From Bdellovibrio reynosensis (GTDB taxonomy: Bacteria > Bdellovibrionota > Bdellovibrionia > Bdellovibrionales > Bdellovibrionaceae): 64,000 nucleotides of DNA. The DNA lies in contig NZ_CP093442.1 in the NCBI RefSeq assembly GCF_022814725.1, positions 1,612,001 through 1,676,000 on the forward strand, given 5' to 3'. Below are positions 59,331-64,000 of the stretch, in pieces. The notes under the pieces are model-generated. The model ran no database searches. It worked only from the letters and a program-made list of their open reading frames with translations, and was not told where the DNA came from. The stretch's first letter is position 1, and every line of letters starts with the position of its first letter. Both the position numbers and the translations under genes were made by a program.

Positions 59331-59801
59331 CTATCGGCAGTCTTCTAGTGATCTTTCTGGAAGTTCGATTTGTCTTTCGTGTATGAATTCGAATCCTCTG
59401 ACGTTTGCCGAAATGTTTTCACGTAAGCTCATGAAGCATTTTTTTGAGAACGTGTCAGGCCAAACAAGCCGTGTTACTTCGATTGTAAATGGCGCAGTTA
59501 GAACTTCTGGGTTTCCTTGGACTACGTCTTCTACTTTGAATGTTTGGAAGGTTGCTACACAGGGTGCTGATTCGCCTTCGTTTCGGTGATTCATAAGGGT
59601 ATGATCGGCTAATTGCGGAATAAGGATTTTAACAAATTTTGTGGTGCCGTAGCCTGCGTTGCTTAAGCGGATACCAGCAGTTGATAGATCAACAGGTAGT
59701 TCTACAACTTTTTTAGAGATTACTTCCTCACGTAGTTCTGCTGTTGCGGTCATTGCACATAATGTTAGGCCTAGAGCCAGGATCCAATTTAGTTTTTTCA
59801 T
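59331..59801 (-). CDS. Small secreted protein, function unknown
   Basis: The product has 156 residues. The signal peptide ends at TATA (about residue 21). The mature part has four cysteines (ESAPCVATF, SKKCFMSL, and the C-terminal LEDCR) and a beta-rich pattern (FKVEDVVQGNPEVLTAPFTIEVTRLVW). AAGGAGGGTAAAA gives a very strong ribosome binding site. It is divergent from a LysR regulator across 92 AT-rich bases and may be its target. Confidence 0.78.
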   Translation of the reverse strand: MKKLNWILALGLTLCAMTATAELREEVISKKVVELPVDLSTAGIRLSNAGYGTTKFVKILIPQLADHTLMNHRNEGESAPCVATFQTFKVEDVVQGNPEVLTAPFTIEVTRLVWPDTFSKKCFMSLRENISANVRGFEFIHERQIELPERSLEDCR

Positions 59802-59861
59802 TTTTACCCTCCTTAAAGGTGATAAGGAGCTTTTAGCAATTTCCTATTATTATTAAAATTG

Positions 59862-59879
59862 ATGAATATTGATATTTAT
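59862..59879. promoter_or_regulatory. Possible LysR operator, AT-rich palindrome
   Basis: ATGAATAT-TG-ATATTTAT is an 18-base palindrome with one mismatch, placed between the divergent LysR gene (15 bases downstream) and the secreted protein gene. Autoregulation is inferred. Confidence 0.45.
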
Positions 59880-59893
59880 GATTATTTTTATCT

Positions 59894-60730
59894 ATGGATA
59901 TAGATGTACTGAAATACTTTAAGACTACGGCCCGCTTAGGCAATATGAGCCGAGCTGCCCAGGAACTTCACATCAGTCAACCTACCCTGACTGTTGCCAT
60001 TCGTAAGCTTGAAGATCAGTTGGGTGTGAGGCTTTTTGAACGTTCTAAGAAAGGTGTCAGTCTTACTTCTGCTGGAGAGCAGATTTACAAGTACTCTGAT
60101 AACCTCATCAAACTTTATGAAGAAATGTTTCGTAACGCCGGTTCTCTTGAAGATAAAGTCAAAGGCACCCTTCGCCTGGGACTTCATCCTTCTGTGGCTT
60201 GTTACACGCTTCCTGCGTTTTTATCGCAAACCCTTAAACAACACCGCGACTTGAACGTGGAACTTCACCATGATTTATCACGAAATGTTCTGCAGGATAT
60301 TTTAGATAACACTCTTGATCTTGGTCTTGTGATCAATCCTGAACGTCATGGCGATCTTATCATCAAGGAACTTTGCCAGGATGAAGTCACTGTTTGGAAA
60401 AAGAAAGGATCCCTCAGCGACACTCTTATTTACGATCCTAGTCTTTTCCAGACTCAGGTAATTTTGGAACGACTTCAGAAAAAAGGACTGCAATATACAC
60501 GTAAGATTTCTTCAACGAATTTAGAAGTGATCGCGACACTGTTACAGTCTGGTGCAGGTCATGCGATTTTACCAAAAAGGGTGGCATTGAATTCAGGAAG
60601 TTCTATTGAACCCGCGCACAGTCAAATCAGTGTCTATAGGGACTCGTTGTGCTTGGTCTATCGGCCGTCCTTGAAAAGAACGGCCACTGGAAAGGCCCTA
60701 GTACAGGCCATCTTGAACGCTAAAATTTAA
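59894..60730 (+). CDS. LysR-family transcriptional regulator
   Basis: The product has 278 residues. The N-terminal helix-turn-helix (MDIDVLKYFKTTARLGNMSRAAQELHISQPTLTVAIRKLEDQLGVRLFERS, split over residues 1-52) is textbook LysR. The effector domain (TLRLGLHPSVACYTLPAFL, LDLGLVINPERHGDLII) is somewhat shorter than usual at the C-terminus. The start codon lacks a good ribosome binding site and lies in very AT-rich DNA. It ends directly against the convergent Gly-rich protein gene. Confidence 0.92.
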   Translation: MDIDVLKYFKTTARLGNMSRAAQELHISQPTLTVAIRKLEDQLGVRLFERSKKGVSLTSAGEQIYKYSDNLIKLYEEMFRNAGSLEDKVKGTLRLGLHPSVACYTLPAFLSQTLKQHRDLNVELHHDLSRNVLQDILDNTLDLGLVINPERHGDLIIKELCQDEVTVWKKKGSLSDTLIYDPSLFQTQVILERLQKKGLQYTRKISSTNLEVIATLLQSGAGHAILPKRVALNSGSSIEPAHSQISVYRDSLCLVYRPSLKRTATGKALVQAILNAKI

Positions 60731-61195
60731 TTACAACGGATAGCTATTGCAGAAATAGTTGCTGTCTGAAGAAACGATTGAATTTGTCGCTTTTTCAATC
60801 ACAACCACTGTCACTGTGGTGCAGCTTTCGTTAGCACTGATGTCTTCCTGAACAGTTGTCGTGTAAACAACCACATCACCGCGATCTTCTGTTTTTGTGT
60901 TCGTAGTGATTGGGTAAGTTTTTGAATTTCTTACGAAGAAGATTTCGCCGATCATGCCACCTTCATCGCTGCCGCCATCGTAACCACCACCGTCGAAGGA
61001 ACCGCCGCCGCGATCGTTACCTTCGTAAGTACCTTGACGAGGATCGTACTCTTCACCACCACGCTCGTCTTCTTTAGGAGCTGGTTCAGATTTTTTTGAA
61101 CTTTTCTTTGCTAAAACTTCAGAAGTTTCAGCAACGATTGATGCTTGGGCGCTTAAGCAGAATAATGCTGCAAGGATAACTACAAATACTTTCAT
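60731..61195 (-). CDS. Secreted glycine-rich protein, function unknown
   Basis: The product has 154 residues. A signal peptide (to about residue 18, SAQA) is followed by a Lys/Ser-rich stretch (AKKSSKKSEPAPK). A Gly/Asp-rich flexible region (GGGSFDGGGYDGGSDEGG) leads to a C-terminal beta-rich part with two cysteines (ANESCTTVTVVVIE, NYFCNSYPL). It is probably envelope-located. No family recognised. Confidence 0.75.
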   Translation of the reverse strand: MKVFVVILAALFCLSAQASIVAETSEVLAKKSSKKSEPAPKEDERGGEEYDPRQGTYEGNDRGGGSFDGGGYDGGSDEGGMIGEIFFVRNSKTYPITTNTKTEDRGDVVVYTTTVQEDISANESCTTVTVVVIEKATNSIVSSDSNYFCNSYPL

Positions 61196-61265
61196 GGTAT
61201 TAACTCCTCATGGAAAATTGAGCCGGTGGATATACCGACATTAGCGAGTGGGGATTTACCACAAA

Positions 61266-61298
61266 GAAAAAGCCCCCGCCAGCTGACGGGGGCTGTCT
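61266..61298 (-). terminator. Terminator of the dienelactone hydrolase gene
   Basis: AGCCCCCG (61271-61278) pairs with CGGGGGCT (61287-61294). On the minus strand it is followed by TTTTTCTTT. It lies about 58 bases after the stop at 61352. Confidence 0.88.
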
Positions 61299-61351
61299 TG
61301 CCATTTTTTCACAATCCTGATCCGATGGATTCTAGAGTAAGAACTGTGGGT

Positions 61352-62137
61352 CTATTTAGTCACAGGGGCTACTTCATCTAGGAAATCCATGAAATGGCGC
61401 CATGAACGGCGGTCAGCAGCTTCGTTATAGGCCACCCCTTTTGAAGGATCATTACCAGAATTTTTGTCCGTAAAAGCGTGAACCGCCCCTGAATAAGCAA
61501 TAAATTGGTAATCAGCCTTCGCGTCGTTCATCTCTTTCATAAAGGCCTCTACGTCCTTCGTAGGTACGTTGGGATCAAGGGCTCCGTGAAGAACCAATAT
61601 TTTGGGCCTCACAGTTTTCGTCATGGCTGGCGATGGAGTCGTTAGGCCTCCATGAAAGCTGACGGCACCAACCACTTGGAAGTTCATGCGAGCTGCCTCT
61701 AAGGCGCCGATCCCGCCGAAGCAATAGCCCATAACCACGATCATTTTAGGGTTTACCATTTTGTTTTTAGCAATTTCATCGATGGCTGCCTTTACGCGCA
61801 GACGGTATTTAGGAACGTCATTCTTATATTGGCTCGACACAGTTTTTGCGTCTTCCATAGCAGTCAGACGAACACCCTTGCCGTAAATATCAGCGGCAAA
61901 AACCACATACCCTTTTTCAGCTAATTGTTGCGCGCGCATTTTTTCGTAATCAGAAAGACCCTTCCATTGATGAACAATGACCACTGCAGGACGAGGCCCC
62001 TTCATCGAATCGTCGTAGGCGAGATGACCTTCAAGCTCGGTCTTTCCTTCTTTATAACTGATCACTTCGGTTTTAATTGCGGCCAAACAGATGCTTACTT
62101 CAAGCAGAAACATCAACGCTAAACTCAAGACTTTCAT
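61352..62137 (-). CDS. Secreted dienelactone-hydrolase-family protein
   Basis: The product has 261 residues. A signal peptide of about 20 residues (MKVLSLALMFLLEVSICLAA) precedes an alpha/beta hydrolase. The catalytic triad of the family is visible: Cys139 (MGYCFGGIGAL), Asp188 (HGALDPNVP) and His220 (GAVHAFTD). The oxyanion region is VIVHQWKGLSDYEK. True dienelactone hydrolases are cytoplasmic, so this exported form probably acts on another ester in the periplasm. It is divergent from the CBS-domain protein gene. Confidence 0.88.
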   Translation of the reverse strand: MKVLSLALMFLLEVSICLAAIKTEVISYKEGKTELEGHLAYDDSMKGPRPAVVIVHQWKGLSDYEKMRAQQLAEKGYVVFAADIYGKGVRLTAMEDAKTVSSQYKNDVPKYRLRVKAAIDEIAKNKMVNPKMIVVMGYCFGGIGALEAARMNFQVVGAVSFHGGLTTPSPAMTKTVRPKILVLHGALDPNVPTKDVEAFMKEMNDAKADYQFIAYSGAVHAFTDKNSGNDPSKGVAYNEAADRRSWRHFMDFLDEVAPVTK

Positions 62138-62337
62138 CGTGCCTCCCTTTGTCTACAATTTAAGCTTAGGAACAGACGTCCCCTCGGTCAAAAGGGCTTT
62201 TAATGCATATGGCGGGACACAACTCGACGTTGCAAGTTGCGTTATAGACAGGTCACTCAGATGCTATGGTACAATTAAACAACTATGGATAATTGTAGGC
62301 TTTTTGCCAATTTCTCTAACTCTATCTTATTTCAACC

Positions 62338-63378
62338 ATGACACTGATACTTGTTCTTTTTCTTCTTACTATTGGTATTTCGTTTCTATGCTCAATGCTA
62401 GAAGCCGTTTTGCTTAGCTCTACTTCCGCATACATCGGAGTTCTAGTTAAAGAAAACCGCCGAAGCGCGAAACTTCTAGAGCATCTTAAAGAAAACCTGG
62501 ACCGTCCGATTTCAGCGATCCTCACATTGAATACGGTTTCACACACGATGGGTTCTGCTGCTATCGCTTACCAAATTCAAGTTCAGTATGGCGAAGAGGC
62601 TGTGACTATTGCTTCGTTCGTATTAACGTTTCTAATCCTGATTTTGTCCGAGATCATTCCTAAATCCATCGGTGCTGCCCACTGGAAGGCCTTAGTGCCC
62701 TTTGCTGCTTACACCATCCAACTAATGATTATCTTGCTTTACCCGCTTGTGATTATGTCAGAGTGGTTAGGCAAGCTTTTCCAAAAAACATCGGAAGACC
62801 CTGAAGTCACCCGCGAAGAAATTCTGATGACTGCGGAAATGGGTGTCGAAGAAGGAACCTTAAAAGGTAAAGAATCTAACATCATTAAAAACCTTCTAAT
62901 GTTAGATAAGATCTATGTTTCAGATATCATGACCCCGCGATCAGTGTTCTTTGCATTAGATAAAGAACTGACGGTGGAAGAGGTTTTTGCGAAATACAAA
63001 CCTTTGCGTTTTTCGCGAATTCCAGTTTATTCACACAACTTAGATAACATCATCGGCATGACCTATCGTTATAAGATCCATGAAGCGTTATCCAACGACC
63101 AACATGATAAAAAAGTGGGCGACATGGTTTCGCCTATTTCAAGTATTCCCGAGCGCATGACCGTTTCCCAGGTTCTAGATTTCTTTATCAAAGAAAAAGA
63201 ACATATTGCCTTAGCGGTGGATGAATACGGTGTAGTAGCAGGTCTGGTAAGTTTGGAAGATGCGGTTGAAACGCTATTGGGCGTTGAGATCGTAGACGAA
63301 CTAGATAACGTCGAAGACATGCGTAAGTTTGCTTTAGAACAATGGCAATTGCGCAAACAAAAACTTCGCCGGAGCTAA
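62338..63378 (+). CDS. CNNM/HlyC-CorC-like membrane protein with CBS pair
   Basis: The product has 346 residues. An N-terminal DUF21 (CNNM) membrane domain with about four helices (MTLILVLFLLTIGISFLCSMLEAVLLSS, ILSEIIPKSIG) is followed by a CBS-domain pair (DIMTPRSVFFALDKELTVEEVF, then MVSPISSIPERMTVSQVLDFF and HIALAVDEYGVVAGLVSLEDAVETLLG). The usual C-terminal CorC_HlyC domain is missing: the protein stops about 35 residues after the second CBS. Relatives handle magnesium or cobalt and are not haemolysins. cutA follows after 3 bases. Confidence 0.88.
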   Translation: MTLILVLFLLTIGISFLCSMLEAVLLSSTSAYIGVLVKENRRSAKLLEHLKENLDRPISAILTLNTVSHTMGSAAIAYQIQVQYGEEAVTIASFVLTFLILILSEIIPKSIGAAHWKALVPFAAYTIQLMIILLYPLVIMSEWLGKLFQKTSEDPEVTREEILMTAEMGVEEGTLKGKESNIIKNLLMLDKIYVSDIMTPRSVFFALDKELTVEEVFAKYKPLRFSRIPVYSHNLDNIIGMTYRYKIHEALSNDQHDKKVGDMVSPISSIPERMTVSQVLDFFIKEKEHIALAVDEYGVVAGLVSLEDAVETLLGVEIVDELDNVEDMRKFALEQWQLRKQKLRRS

Positions 63379-63381
63379 TCC

Positions 63382-63696
63382 GTGGTTTTGCTCTATATCC
63401 CCTGCCCAGATAAAAAAGTCGCACAAAACATAGCGAAAACTCTATTAGAGGAAAAGTTAATTGGTTGTGCGAATATTATTCCAGGAATGGAATCGATGTA
63501 CTGGTGGGATGGAAAAATCGAAACAAGCTCTGAGTATATACTTATCCTAAAAACTTTGGCCACCCCTGACGCACAGGAAATTCTTAGAAAAAGAGTGCTA
63601 GAGCTGCATCCCTACGAGGTTCCCTGCGTGATGACTCTAGACGTCTTAGGAATCAACGAATCATATAAGAGATGGCTTGAATCCAGTATGAAGTAA
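63382..63696 (+). CDS. cutA: CutA1-family divalent-ion tolerance protein
   Basis: The product has 104 residues starting at GTG 63382, with GGAG inside the end of the preceding gene. Family motifs are AKTLLEEKLIGCANIIPGMESMYWWDGKIE (split over residues 18-46), EYILILKTL and LHPYEVPCVMTLDV. CutA1 forms a PII-like trimer of unclear function, once linked to copper tolerance. Coupling to a CNNM-type ion protein fits a metal-related role. Confidence 0.93.
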   Translation: MVLLYIPCPDKKVAQNIAKTLLEEKLIGCANIIPGMESMYWWDGKIETSSEYILILKTLATPDAQEILRKRVLELHPYEVPCVMTLDVLGINESYKRWLESSMK

Positions 63697-63735
63697 CCCC
63701 TAAGATGGGCAAACCACATGCCCCAGGGGATTCCC

Positions 63736-64000
63736 ATGACAAAGCAAGAACTAGCTAAGAAAATTTATGATATCGCCCACCTGACTGGTGAGTTTAAATT
63801 GCGTTCGGGCCAAGTATCTAACGAGTACTTTGATAAGTACCGCTTCGAAGCCCAGCCTTTGTTGTTAAAAGAAATCGCCAAACAAATGGCTCCATTAATT
63901 CCCCCAGGAACAGAAGTGTTAGCAGGTTTAGAAATGGGCGGCATTCCCATCGCGACGGCTTTGTCGCTTGAAACTGGATTGCCATGCGTATTTGTTCGCA
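63736..64000 (+). CDS. pyrE: Orotate phosphoribosyltransferase, N-terminal part (runs off the right edge)
   Basis: ATG 63736, preceded by AGGGGA, starts MTKQELAKKIYDIAHLTGEF. The frame is open to the window end (88 codons). FKLRSGQVSNEYFDKYRF and VLAGLEMGGIPIATALSLETGLPCVFVR are the conserved PyrE segments before the PRPP loop, which lies outside. It makes OMP in pyrimidine synthesis. Confidence 0.92.
   Translation, partial: MTKQELAKKIYDIAHLTGEFKLRSGQVSNEYFDKYRFEAQPLLLKEIAKQMAPLIPPGTEVLAGLEMGGIPIATALSLETGLPCVFVR

Noticed and set aside
1-64000. tRNA, rRNA, tmRNA and other classical RNA genes
   Set aside because: I looked through all intergenic gaps. None shows a cloverleaf with a TTCGA-type loop or an rRNA-like segment.

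Overview
The window reads as chromosomal DNA of a Bdellovibrio-like predatory bacterium (Bdellovibrionota). This rests on the gene repertoire, not on a database match. The signs are many secreted and lipid-anchored hydrolases (two trypsin-like proteases, a MepA-type murein endopeptidase, a polysaccharide deacetylase), a fibre-type secreted protein entering from the left edge, a GldAFG-like ABC system, an EF-G of the spirochaete/planctomycete/delta-proteobacterial (mitochondrial-like) type, and moderate GC by eye. Genes are densely packed with many 1-4 base overlaps. I see no rRNA, tRNA, CRISPR array, insertion sequence or clear prophage, so this is mostly core chromosome.

Layout. 1-2.6 kb: a partial fibre-like gene, then a secreted putative cysteine peptidase and a small secreted protein. 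2.7-6.3 kb: a glycolytic run gapA-pgk-(MAPEG)-tpiA on the minus strand. 6.4-16 kb: envelope proteins, a trypsin-like lipoprotein, tatD-holB-tmk, secG, an AgmX/PglI-type protein, an App1-like phosphatase and a MepA-like endopeptidase. 16-26 kb: corA, then a long minus-strand gldA-gldF-gldG-DUF4340-GHMP kinase-DUF429-DUF4336 operon and a short NFACT (RqcH-like) protein. 26-41 kb: an rRNA methyltransferase-like gene and a phosphate block. That block holds porin, phoU-phoB-phoR with Pho-box-like repeats, ppx, a 1334-residue secreted phosphodiesterase/lipase fusion, sixA and ppk1, followed by thiL and a PilZ-like protein. 41-50 kb: a LysR-YceI-YgiD locus, an RND pump without an adaptor, and a divergent TolC operon. 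50-56.6 kb: uup, a protease lipoprotein translationally coupled to a deacetylase, aat, recQ. 56.8-64 kb: fusA, LysR and secreted-protein pairs, a dienelactone hydrolase, a CNNM/CorC-like protein, cutA and the start of pyrE.

How the genes work together. The phosphate block joins sensing (PhoR-PhoB-PhoU), probable outer-membrane uptake (porin), probable extracytoplasmic release of phosphate (the fusion enzyme) and polyphosphate storage and breakdown (Ppk1, Ppx). The gapA-tpiA operon is ordinary in gene order, but its GAPDH carries cofactor-pocket substitutions that suggest NADP use.

The most unusual signal is not a gene. Five intergenic loci (2596-2720, 5134-5310, 13077-13241, 50084-50169, 59015-59236) hold long palindromes from two related repeat families. 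Four of the five lie exactly between convergent genes. Their arms differ between copies yet stay complementary within each copy, through compensated base pairs and G-U-compatible changes. They also share modules in mosaic fashion. This looks like a structured, dispersed non-coding element, possibly a bidirectional terminator or a non-autonomous mobile element, that I cannot assign to a named family.
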